Shown here piece after piece: positions 14,891 through 22,699 of a stretch of DNA of 26,847 nucleotides (within the stretch, counting starts at the first letter, position 1; every line of letters begins with the position of its first letter). The notes beneath the pieces are model-generated. The model was not told the origin of the DNA. It did not search any database and saw nothing but the letters and a program-made list of their open reading frames with translations. Location: NCBI GenBank assembly GCA_903881065.1, contig CAIRRW010000444.1:1-26847 (forward strand). The letters run 5' to 3'. The position numbers and the translations under genes were made by a program. The DNA comes from an uncultured Bacteroidota bacterium. GTDB taxonomy: Bacteria; Bacteroidota; Bacteroidia; 2-12-FULL-35-15.

Positions 14891-16453
14891 TTACTTGATA
14901 CTTGGCTCCGAGGTTACAGTTTCAGGAATAACTTTTATTCCGTCGAAACTAATTTCAACATCGTTTTTATATAATATGGTAAGAAATTGGTATCCGCTTT
15001 CATCAAAAAAATGCCATTCACCTTCTTTCGAACCGCCTGCAAATTTGCCTCTTTGCTTCTCTTTTCCATTTGGATAATAAAACTTTTGTTCTCCCTCAGG
15101 AACGCCATCCTGAAACTTCCCTGCAAATCTTAATTTATTTGTACTCGTGTAATAAAATTTCCATTCTCCCTCCATTCTATCCGCTTTATATTCACCTTCT
15201 TCTTTATAGTCAGGCAATTCAAGCATCCACGGCCCTTCTTTTAATCCGTCAATATATTCTCCTTTAGTAATTATCTTCGCACTATCCTTGGCCATATCCT
15301 GATATTCGGTCATCACACCATCCTGCAAATCATTTCTATATGTTTCTTCGCGCCATAAGTTTCCACTGTCATAGTACCATTTCCAAGGTCCTTGTGCTTT
15401 CCCTTTTTTATCATATTTGCCTTTCTGTTCAGTTTTCCCATTGGGATAATAAAATGTCCATTCGCCTATTCGTTTACTATTCAAATATTCTCCCTGCGAT
15501 TTGATTTGTCCATTACTATGATATTCTTTCCATGGACCCTGCATCCGGCCGATAGTATCTAAAATTCCCTCTCCTGTTAAGTTGCCATCCACATACATTT
15601 TTGCTGCTATTACTTTTCCTTCCGGAGAAAACACACGCTGAATCCCTTCTGCCACACCATCTTTATAAGTACCGGTAAATTTAACAGTACCATCAGGATA
15701 ATAATCGGTGCGTACATCCAGTTTTGCAAGCTCCTTCACATTAGTCTGCAATACGCCATTAATATATTTCGTGGTGTTCGCCAAACTTCCTTTCGGTGAG
15801 TATTCTTTCAGATAACCATTCATCTTTCCATCACTATAGGGCACTTCATTTTTTAATATTCCGGTCGGATAAAACTCTTTCCAAACGCCTTGTTTAAGGC
15901 TATCAGCGCTTCTGCGGTTAATCTTTTCTTCGTGCTGAATAAATCCCATTTTGTAATCAGTAAGCGTAATAATAGTACTGTCAGCAGCAAATTCAAACCC
16001 TTTGCCTTCTTCCTTCCCTTTTATAAAAGGAATGGTTTGTTTCACCTTTCCATTTTTATAATAATAAACTGTATTGCCCTGCTTCACATCATTAACAAAG
16101 TTTTCAGCCATTGTAATAATGCCATCTTTAGTGTCGTATGTTTTTCGCAATCCGTTTTTCTTTCCTGCCGAATAATTATATTCAAAAGCTAATTTCCCTT
16201 TCTCATTATAAAATTTCCAGATACTATCCAATTGAAAATTTTTACGATTCCCTTCCGATTTAATCACACCATTTTCCGAATACGTTTTCCAATAACCATC
16301 AGGTTTTCCATCGCGCATAGTTCCTTCGCTGGAAACTTTTCCATTTTCGTAATAAAATTTATTATAACCGTTCGGATTAGTGTTTTTATTTTGCTGTGCA
16401 AACAATGTTATTGGAGCCAATAACAGCAACATAATTTTTAAAATACTTTTCAT
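14891..16453 (-). CDS. Secreted YwqK/MORN-like repeat protein
   Basis: This 520-residue protein starts with a signal peptide (MKSILKIMLLLLAPITLFA, likely cut before QQN). The rest is built of about 23-residue MORN-like repeats with the pattern G-x-W-x-x-Y-x-x-(N/S)-G-x-(I/V/L), for example DGYWKTYSENGVIKSEG, GEWTFYYPNGKTEQKG and GEWHFFDESG near the C-terminus. Automated pipelines often call such proteins YwqK family antitoxins, but the export signal and length make a toxin-antitoxin role unlikely. The frame continues upstream to 16522, but only ATG 16453 puts the signal peptide at the N-terminus. There is no T9SS sorting domain, so it is probably periplasmic. It leads an operon with the kinase and LytTR regulator and may feed into their signalling. 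Confidence 0.85.
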   Translation of the reverse strand: MKSILKIMLLLLAPITLFAQQNKNTNPNGYNKFYYENGKVSSEGTMRDGKPDGYWKTYSENGVIKSEGNRKNFQLDSIWKFYNEKGKLAFEYNYSAGKKNGLRKTYDTKDGIITMAENFVNDVKQGNTVYYYKNGKVKQTIPFIKGKEEGKGFEFAADSTIITLTDYKMGFIQHEEKINRRSADSLKQGVWKEFYPTGILKNEVPYSDGKMNGYLKEYSPKGSLANTTKYINGVLQTNVKELAKLDVRTDYYPDGTVKFTGTYKDGVAEGIQRVFSPEGKVIAAKMYVDGNLTGEGILDTIGRMQGPWKEYHSNGQIKSQGEYLNSKRIGEWTFYYPNGKTEQKGKYDKKGKAQGPWKWYYDSGNLWREETYRNDLQDGVMTEYQDMAKDSAKIITKGEYIDGLKEGPWMLELPDYKEEGEYKADRMEGEWKFYYTSTNKLRFAGKFQDGVPEGEQKFYYPNGKEKQRGKFAGGSKEGEWHFFDESGYQFLTILYKNDVEISFDGIKVIPETVTSEPSIK

Positions 16454-16471
16454 ACAATTTTTCTTCTCGAG

Positions 16472-16527
16472 CAAAATTAAGCAATTTAGTTGGACATACT
16501 CTTGGATAAGAGCAATTACCAAATATA
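16472..16527 (-). promoter_or_regulatory. Two candidate -7 boxes upstream of the MORN/kinase/regulator operon
   Basis: On the minus strand TATATTTG (16527-16520) and TAATTTTG (16479-16472) both match TAnnTTTG. They would give leaders of about 60 and 12 bases before the ATG at 16453. Neither has a clear TTG at the normal distance, so which is used cannot be decided. Confidence 0.3.
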
Positions 16528-16715
16528 AACGCGTTGGTTTGTTTTCATTTAGTTTTTATGACTTAAAATAGATAGAAGAGATTAATCATTGTTATCTCTG
16601 TTTTGTTTTTTTATACAGTAATTCCTATTGGTAAACGGTGCCAAAGTGCGGGAAACTGCTGAAATAGCTTCATCAAACCTGCATTAAGTCTAGATAAATG
16701 GTTAAAACCAACCTT

Positions 16716-16842
16716 CGGTACTCCCGAAATATCGCACGGAATCATCATCATTCCGTACGGTGAAGCCTCTCCGCAGTACGGAACAGTCATCATTCCATAC
16801 AGCGCAATGATGATTCCGTAACGATTAGCCTTTAAGCCAACC
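16716..16842. repeat. Degenerate 21-bp-period repeat array with CCGTACGG-type cores
   Basis: Units contain CGG, ACGG, CCGTACGG, GTACGG, CCATAC and CCGTA cores, with equivalent bases near 16716, 16737, 16758, 16779, 16800 and 16821, and a weaker CCAAC copy at 16837-16841. Steps are 21 bases. The best core, TTCCGTACGG, is palindromic, and ATCATCATT or GATGATT flanks recur in both orientations. The array lies in the 555-base spacer between the PBP1A stop and the secreted repeat-protein start. A minus-strand frame (16611-16793) is open across it and reads as heptapeptides, which reflects the period rather than a gene. Confidence 0.72.
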
Positions 16843-16876
16843 GTTTTTTTGAAACTGCTACCCTGTTAATAAACAA

Positions 16877-16914
16877 AAAGCCCGCTGGCACTTATGCAGT
16901 AGCCAACGGACTTT
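16877..16914 (-). terminator. Terminator of the holB-ricT-gldH-pbp1A operon
   Basis: Arms 16877-16889 and 16902-16914 form a 13-bp stem (two G-U pairs when read on the minus strand) with a 12-nt loop. On the minus strand it ends in GGGCTTTTTGTTT, a normal U-tract. It lies about 95 bases after the PBP1A stop. Confidence 0.7.
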
Positions 16915-17008
16915 ATTCTGTTAATGATATGTTGCAAAGAAGTTTCGAGTTTCTTCGGGACTTCCTTATTTGCTGCCCTCTCCATTGAAAAGGGATAAAA
17001 GGTGAGGC

Positions 17009-19270
17009 TTAATACTCTTCGGTATTAAAATTCTCCACACCACTTTCAATCTCCTTATTGTATTTGCTGCAATCCATTTCAATATCAATTCGCTTGGCAG
17101 GTTTTTCAAAATCGCCCTGCGAAATCTTTATCGTTTTATCAGCATATACTTTTTGCATATACTTGGCAAATATCGGCAGCGCCATTGCAGCACCCTGACC
17201 CTGGTCGGTACTGTTAAAATGCACACTTCTGTCTTCGGCACCTACCCAGCATCCCGAAACCAAGTCGGGAGTAATTCCCATAAACCAGCCATCACTATTA
17301 TTCTGAGTAGTACCTGTTTTGCCTGCAATTGGATTCATTAATTTATAAGTGCCTCGCAAACGTGCGCCGGTACCCATAGTTACTACCCCCTTCATAAGCT
17401 GAAGCATCACATACGCTTTTTCTTCGCTCATTACTTCTTCTGTTTTTGGGGCAAACTCTGCCAGCACCTTTCCATTTTTATCTTCAATTCGAGTAATAAA
17501 AGTAGGCTGAATCCAAGTGCCTTTATTTGCAAATGTAGCATTGGCACCCACCATTTCAAATACTGATATTTCGGGAGTTCCAAGGCAAATAGAAGGCACA
17601 GGGTCTATCGGACTCACTATTCCCATTCTTCGTGCAATATTTACTACCGCCTGTGGTCCAAATTGTTTAATAAGATATGCTGAAATATAATTAATGGAAT
17701 TAGCCAAAGCCCATTGAAGAGTAACTACTCTGCCTTCAAATTTTTCCTCACCAGCTGAGTTGTCAGGGCAATACTGTGGTTGTCCGGCAGGCATATCAAT
17801 GCAGGTTCTCACATCAGGCAATCTATAGCAAGGCGAATATCCCTCCTGAATGGCAAGAGCATAAATAAATGGTTTAAAAGTAGAACCAACCTGCCGCGAA
17901 TGTCCTATCTGAACATGGTCGTACTGAAAAAATTTATGACTATTGCCACCTACCCACGCTTTAATATAGCCCGTCTGAGGCTCTATCGACATAAATCCGG
18001 TTTGTAGAAAACCTTTATAATATCGTATCGAATCCATAGGGCTCATCACTGTATCAATCTCTCCTTTCCACGAGAAAATGGTCATCGCAATAGGTTTATT
18101 AAAACTCGCCTCAATATCATCATCACTCATACCAGCTTTTTTCATTACACGGTAACGTTCCGATCGTTTCATCCCCTGATGAAGAATATCTTTTATCTCC
18201 GCCTTGGTAACGTTAAAAGCAAATGGAGCATTGCGTTTTTGTTTACAATCTTTAACGAATGATTCTTGTAGTTTTGTTAGATGTTCTGTTACCGCTTCTT
18301 CTGCATGTCGCTGTAGTCGCGAATCTATAGTAGTATATATTTTTAATCCATCTCTGTAAACATCATACTTGGTACCATCGGGTTTTAAATTTTCCTCGCA
18401 CCATTTTTTCAAAAACACATCGCGTACATATTCTCTGAAATAAGGAGCAGGTCCTTCGTTATGGTCGGCCGGATGGAAACTTAAAACAAGTGGGATTTTC
18501 TGCAAAGAGTCTAATTGTCGTTGAGTGAGATATCCATACTTATTCATTTGCTGCATCACCGTATTTCTTCTTCCTGCCGATCTTATTTTAAAACGATTCG
18601 GATTGAACATAGCAGGATTCTTAGCCATGCCAACCAATACAGCAGCTTGTTCTATATGCAAAGAATCAGGTGTGGTATTAAAATAAACTTCAGCGGCTGA
18701 TTTAATTCCTACTGCATTATTTACAAAGTCAAATTTGTTGAGATACATAGCAATGATTTCCTGCTTGGTATATTCCCGCTCCAATTTCACCGCAATAATC
18801 CACTCTTTAATTTTTCGGATGATAAGTTTAAACCCATGCAAATCTTCACGGGGAAAAAGCATCTTAGCCAACTGTTGAGTAATGGTACTGCCACCTCCGC
18901 TACTTTCACTATGATGAGCTGCGCCATATACCGCTCTCGCTAATGCACGAATATCAACTCCCGAATGACTGTAGAATCGGGCATCTTCGGTAGCAACCAA
19001 TGCATTAACAACATTAGGGGAAATTTCTTTGAACTTGACATTGGTTCGGTTCTCTGCAAAATATTTCCCCAATACTTTCATGTCGCATGAAAATACTTCG
19101 GTAGCTAAATTTGTTTTTGGATTTTGTAAAGCTTCTGTATCAGGTAAGTTCGCAAACATACGAACACCCAACACAAATAATAACAATGATAAAACAGGAA
19201 GTGTAAATAGTATCCAGAACCACCAGACAAATCGTTTGTAATCTTTCTTTTTCTCTTTTTGAACACTCAT
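17009..19270 (-). CDS. Class A penicillin-binding protein (PBP1A type)
   Basis: This 753-residue bifunctional peptidoglycan synthase polymerises glycan strands from lipid II and cross-links them. A short basic cytoplasmic tail and one membrane anchor (about 14-37) precede the GT51 transglycosylase domain, with catalytic Glu95 (VATEDARFYSHSG), SSGGGSTITQQLAKMLFP and LEREYTKQEIIAMYLN. The transpeptidase domain has the SxxK motif at Ser463 (VGSTFKPF), the SxN motif in ANSINYISAYL, and KTGTTQNN as the KTG box. Length and domain order fit PBP1A/PonA. It follows gldH after 3 bases and is the last gene of the operon. Confidence 0.95.
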   Translation of the reverse strand: MSVQKEKKKDYKRFVWWFWILFTLPVLSLLLFVLGVRMFANLPDTEALQNPKTNLATEVFSCDMKVLGKYFAENRTNVKFKEISPNVVNALVATEDARFYSHSGVDIRALARAVYGAAHHSESSGGGSTITQQLAKMLFPREDLHGFKLIIRKIKEWIIAVKLEREYTKQEIIAMYLNKFDFVNNAVGIKSAAEVYFNTTPDSLHIEQAAVLVGMAKNPAMFNPNRFKIRSAGRRNTVMQQMNKYGYLTQRQLDSLQKIPLVLSFHPADHNEGPAPYFREYVRDVFLKKWCEENLKPDGTKYDVYRDGLKIYTTIDSRLQRHAEEAVTEHLTKLQESFVKDCKQKRNAPFAFNVTKAEIKDILHQGMKRSERYRVMKKAGMSDDDIEASFNKPIAMTIFSWKGEIDTVMSPMDSIRYYKGFLQTGFMSIEPQTGYIKAWVGGNSHKFFQYDHVQIGHSRQVGSTFKPFIYALAIQEGYSPCYRLPDVRTCIDMPAGQPQYCPDNSAGEEKFEGRVVTLQWALANSINYISAYLIKQFGPQAVVNIARRMGIVSPIDPVPSICLGTPEISVFEMVGANATFANKGTWIQPTFITRIEDKNGKVLAEFAPKTEEVMSEEKAYVMLQLMKGVVTMGTGARLRGTYKLMNPIAGKTGTTQNNSDGWFMGITPDLVSGCWVGAEDRSVHFNSTDQGQGAAMALPIFAKYMQKVYADKTIKISQGDFEKPAKRIDIEMDCSKYNKEIESGVENFNTEEY

Positions 19271-19273
19271 TTA

Positions 19274-19750
19274 TTATTCGGCTTTTGCAATGCGGAGTCC
19301 TACATCCATTATCAACGGAATAACATCAGAACGCATTGCATGTTGTATTTCAAATGTATATTTTCCAGCAATTGGAAAACGAACATTCTTTTTAAATAGA
19401 ATCTGATTATCGTAAATGTCACCCAATCCATTGCCCAACCATTTCCCTTTTTCATCAGCTAATATACATTCTAGAGTATCATCAGACATTTTACCATTAG
19501 GGAATTTAGTTTTGATAAACAGAAAGATATTTCCGTAAGGATAACCATCTGCATTACGCACATTAATGTAAAAGTTAGTTGGAGTAGCAGGGTCTTTAAT
19601 ATCCACATCGAACTTCAGAACATTGTCCGCTTTCCATCCAGTTTCCGGGATATCCTGATTTTTCTCGAATATACGTGCTCTATCACAAGAGAAAAATAAA
19701 ATAGATGCAAAAAGAAAAAATACTAGCTGTTTAATCTTTCTTTTGTTCAT
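19274..19750 (-). CDS. gldH: Gliding motility lipoprotein GldH
   Basis: This 158-residue protein starts with a lipoprotein signal (basic KRKIK, hydrophobic LVFFLFASILFF, lipobox FFSC with Cys22). The mature part is beta-rich and matches the GldH family: KFDVDIKDPATPTNFYINVRN, YGNIFLFIKTKFPNG, DTLECILADEKGKWLGNGLGDI, and a C-terminal YTFEIQHAMRSDVIPLIMDVGLR. In Flavobacterium johnsoniae GldH is a membrane lipoprotein needed for gliding. Its 5' end overlaps the 3' end of ricT by 20 bases in another frame, and PBP1A follows after 3 bases, so translation is probably coupled. It supports a gliding or T9SS-bearing Bacteroidota host, although gldH homologues also occur in non-gliders. Confidence 0.88.
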   Translation of the reverse strand: MNKRKIKQLVFFLFASILFFSCDRARIFEKNQDIPETGWKADNVLKFDVDIKDPATPTNFYINVRNADGYPYGNIFLFIKTKFPNGKMSDDTLECILADEKGKWLGNGLGDIYDNQILFKKNVRFPIAGKYTFEIQHAMRSDVIPLIMDVGLRIAKAE

Positions 19751-21080
19751 TGGTATTGTTGTTTGGTCGAGGACGGTTGTTATTGTTCGGCCGTGGACGA
19801 TTATTATTTCTATTTGGGTTTGGCTTATTCTGATTAGCGTTCGGGTTCGGTTTGTTCTGATTAGGATTTACGTTTGGCTTACCAGCATTGGTTGTACCTG
19901 CAGCTTGTCGGTTCTCATTAGATGGACCATTACGTCGTTTATTATTATTTCTTTTTTTGTTTTTGCTTTTATCGAATCGTGTAAGACTATCCTGCCCTAC
20001 CACATTTTCATAATCATGTTTCTTCTCTATAGGCTTTGTGTGAATCACTTTTTCAGTTAAGTCCTCCGGCTTGTTACCTTCCGCATTCATTGCCAGAATT
20101 ACTTTTACTCTTTCAACTGATAATTGAATAAAATTATCGGGTTCATTGGTATATGAGAAAAACATTCTTCTTCTGAAAATATCTGTTTTTTGATGAAAGG
20201 CTCTTCCCTTCTCCGTTTCAAGTTTTACATTGGCTACATCAGGAATATCTTTCAAAGCATCCATATAACTATCCAGTTCGTAATTCAAACAGCATTTTAA
20301 CTTGCCGCATTGACCTGCAAGTTTCAATTGATTTATTGATAATTGCTGATAACGAGCCGCGCTGGTGGATACCGAGCGAAAATCGGTAAGCCAAGTGGAG
20401 CAGCAAAGCTCTCTGCCACAGGAACCAATGCTTCCTAATCGTCCTGCTTCCTGGCGAGCGCCAATTTGCTTCATCTCTACACGAACTTTAAACTCGTCAG
20501 CTAATACTTTTATCAATTCACGGAAATCTACTCGCTCCTCGGCGGTATAATAAAATATTGCTTTTGTTCTATCCCCCTGATATTCTACGTCAGAAATTTT
20601 CATTTGCAAATTCAGTTTAACTGCAAATGTTCTGGCACGATACATTGTAGCATGTTCTAGCTTTTGCGCTTCCTGCCACTTCTCAATATCTCGTGTCTGT
20701 GCTTTTCTGTAAATCTTTTTTATTTCTTCTGAATTGAAGCTCACATTTCGTTTCTTCATTTGCAAACGAACAAGTTCCCCAGCAAGAGATACTACTCCTA
20801 TATCATGACCAGACATGGCTTCCACGGCCAAAACCTCTCCAACATTGATAGGCACACCTAATGTGTTCCTAAAAAAACCTTTACGGCTATTTTTAAATCG
20901 AACTTCAACAATATCAAATGGCTCTTGTCCACTTGGTAATTCCATATTTGCCAGCCAATCGAAAACAGATAATTTATTACACCCGCCTGTGCCGCAGGAT
21001 CCATTGTTTTTACAACCTCCTGGCAACGCAGGACTTGCTGTGCTACACCCTCTTCCACTCGTACATCCGCTACATCCCAT
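19731..21080 (-). CDS. ricT: PSP1-domain protein, RicT/YaaT family
   Basis: This 449-residue protein has a PSP1 domain in its middle (about 145-245) with LNLQMKISDVEYQGDRTKAI, FYYTAEERVDFRELIKVLA and a Cys cluster in SCGRELCCSTWL, followed by another pair in CGKLKCCLNYEL. In B. subtilis the homologue belongs to the Fe-S-containing RicA-RicF-RicT complex that affects RNase Y-dependent RNA maturation; the role in Bacteroidota is less clear. Two features stand out: an N-terminal segment of about 35 residues with eight Cys among Gly/Ser (MGCSGCTSGRGC, GGCKNNGSC), and a disordered C-terminal tail of about 75 residues rich in Asn, Pro, Arg and Lys. It lies between holB and gldH and overlaps the latter by 20 bases. 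Confidence 0.88.
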   Translation of the reverse strand: MGCSGCTSGRGCSTASPALPGGCKNNGSCGTGGCNKLSVFDWLANMELPSGQEPFDIVEVRFKNSRKGFFRNTLGVPINVGEVLAVEAMSGHDIGVVSLAGELVRLQMKKRNVSFNSEEIKKIYRKAQTRDIEKWQEAQKLEHATMYRARTFAVKLNLQMKISDVEYQGDRTKAIFYYTAEERVDFRELIKVLADEFKVRVEMKQIGARQEAGRLGSIGSCGRELCCSTWLTDFRSVSTSAARYQQLSINQLKLAGQCGKLKCCLNYELDSYMDALKDIPDVANVKLETEKGRAFHQKTDIFRRRMFFSYTNEPDNFIQLSVERVKVILAMNAEGNKPEDLTEKVIHTKPIEKKHDYENVVGQDSLTRFDKSKNKKRNNNKRRNGPSNENRQAAGTTNAGKPNVNPNQNKPNPNANQNKPNPNRNNNRPRPNNNNRPRPNNNTNEQKKD

Positions 21081-21135
21081 ATCTTTATAATTCTATTTAA
21101 TAATTCTAATATATCTATTTATAAGTGGCAAATCA

Positions 21136-22266
21136 TTAAATTGGTTTTGGCAAATTCAACAACTCATTAAATTTGAATGCCAAATCCATAAACAATATTT
21201 TTGTATTTGCATTTCTTTCCATATGGAAATATGCTTTGTTTAATTCGTCAATAAATCGTTCTACATTATTCGCATGGATAAATGGAGAAAACTTTTTTAC
21301 AAAATCTTCCTCATTCGATCCAAGTTTAACTATACTCTCATCAGCATAACTCAACATCAAACTTTCTCGCATAATGTGTAAAGCATATTTCAGAAAATTT
21401 TTTTGTCTTTCTCTGCCAGTTGCTGCCACTTCATCTATCCAAATCATAACAGCTTTAGGGTCGAACTTTAAACTTGCTCTCATCAATCTTTGAAAGCTTG
21501 CTAAGTTTTGTGCCGCATTTTCATTTTCATTAATCAACATTAAAGCTTCTGCATAATTACCATCAGCCAGATGAGCAATATTATCAATTGTTTCCAGCGA
21601 TAATTCACTGTTTTTACTTAACTCAGTTTTTATATTCTCATCTGTTAGTTTGGGTATTTTAACTAATTGTGTTCTGGATAATATAGTTCGTAATAATTGG
21701 TCTTCACTCTCACAAACTAAAATAAACAATGTTTTATCTGGTGGTTCTTCCAATATCTTTAATAATTTATTTGCAGCAGCAGGATTCATCTTATCTGCTT
21801 GCCAAATTATCATTATCTTATATTCACTTTCATAGGTGGTAAGGCTCAATTTCCTAAGTATCTCTCCACTTTCTTCCACTCCAATAACTGCTTGTTTGTT
21901 CTCGGCCTCCAATTGCTCGAACCAACTGAATAAAGTAAGATATGGATTATCCAAAAATGTTTCGCGCCACTCTTTTGCTACATCAGTACTTACTCTAATA
22001 TCTTTGGAAAGAGCTACAGGGTAAACAAAATGCAAATCGGGATGAATAAGTTTATTGTATTTAATGCAACTCGAACATTTCCCACAGGAATCATTTTCCT
22101 GTTTGTCGGTACAACAAATATATTGTGCGTAAGCAACAGCAAGAGCAAGACCTCCACTTCCTTGAGGGGCAAGAAATAACTGAGCATGACTTATTCGTCC
22201 TTCTGTAGAGGAACATATGAGTCGATTTTTAATCTCGCTTTGTCCTATTATTTCTTTAAAAAGCAT
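21136..22266 (-). CDS. holB: DNA polymerase III delta-prime subunit
   Basis: This 376-residue AAA+-fold protein is a clamp-loader subunit that helps open the sliding clamp onto primed DNA. The start reads MLFKEIIGQSEIKNRL, followed by HAQLFLAPQGSGGLALA where the P-loop has lost its Lys, as expected for non-ATPase delta-prime. A zinc-binding Cys module follows (CCTDKQENDSCGKCSSC). Downstream are KIMIIWQADKMNPAAANKLLKILEEPP and the sensor-like TILSRTQLVKIP; many relatives have SRC where this has SRT. The dnaX gene encodes a larger ATP-binding protein, so it is excluded. It is the first gene of the holB-ricT-gldH-pbp1A run, 55 bases before ricT. Confidence 0.9.
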   Translation of the reverse strand: MLFKEIIGQSEIKNRLICSSTEGRISHAQLFLAPQGSGGLALAVAYAQYICCTDKQENDSCGKCSSCIKYNKLIHPDLHFVYPVALSKDIRVSTDVAKEWRETFLDNPYLTLFSWFEQLEAENKQAVIGVEESGEILRKLSLTTYESEYKIMIIWQADKMNPAAANKLLKILEEPPDKTLFILVCESEDQLLRTILSRTQLVKIPKLTDENIKTELSKNSELSLETIDNIAHLADGNYAEALMLINENENAAQNLASFQRLMRASLKFDPKAVMIWIDEVAATGRERQKNFLKYALHIMRESLMLSYADESIVKLGSNEEDFVKKFSPFIHANNVERFIDELNKAYFHMERNANTKILFMDLAFKFNELLNLPKPI

Positions 22267-22294
22267 TTAGTGTTTTTCTTACTAAAAAAGATTC

Positions 22295-22302
22295 CAAAGA
22301 TA
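22295..22302 (-). promoter_or_regulatory. Candidate -7 box (TATCTTTG) for the holB operon
   Basis: On the minus strand TATCTTTG matches TAnnTTTG 28 bases before the holB ATG, which would leave a leader of about 20 bases. No clear TTG -33 element is seen. Confidence 0.4.
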
Positions 22303-22375
22303 TGAAATGTAATTGACTTGAGATGAGCCATTTTCTTTAAAATACAATCATATTAGATACCATATGGATTTTGTT

Positions 22376-22627
22376 TACTTTTGAAAACATACACGGCACT
22401 AAAAAAGCAACTGTAAAGTAATAACTTAATTTTAGTCTATTGAATTATATAAATACTTACACAAAATTAAACTGCTCAATGATTATTTAAAGTGTGTTTA
22501 AACATAATAACATAAATCGTTTCTAAATCTGATTCTCATCATGTATGTAAATTTGGAAACCTGCGAAAAAACATATTTTGAACTGATGTATCTCATGTTA
22601 TATAATATGCTTTATCACGCAACTTTG
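22376..22627 (+). promoter_or_regulatory. Long spacer with three candidate -7 boxes before the redox operon
   Basis: Between holB and the redox genes (433 bases, divergent) the plus strand carries TACTTTTG (22376-22383), TAAATTTG (22548-22555) and a near match CAACTTTG (22620-22627). None has a convincing TTG at the right distance. Leaders would be about 310, 140 and 65 bases. No riboswitch or strong hairpin was recognised in the transcribed part. Confidence 0.3.
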
Positions 22628-22699
22628 TACCGTGAAATTAAAGAAGATTTAACAATAATAATTTCAATTTACATTTAATAACAACCAATACATAAAGTC

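Noticed and set aside
14891..16453. Toxin-antitoxin antitoxin (YwqK naming)
   Set aside because: The protein is exported, 520 residues long, and has a kinase and regulator, not a toxin, as neighbours.
16454..16522. N-terminal extension of the MORN-like protein
   Set aside because: It would bury the signal peptide 23 residues inside the protein and has no supporting start signal.
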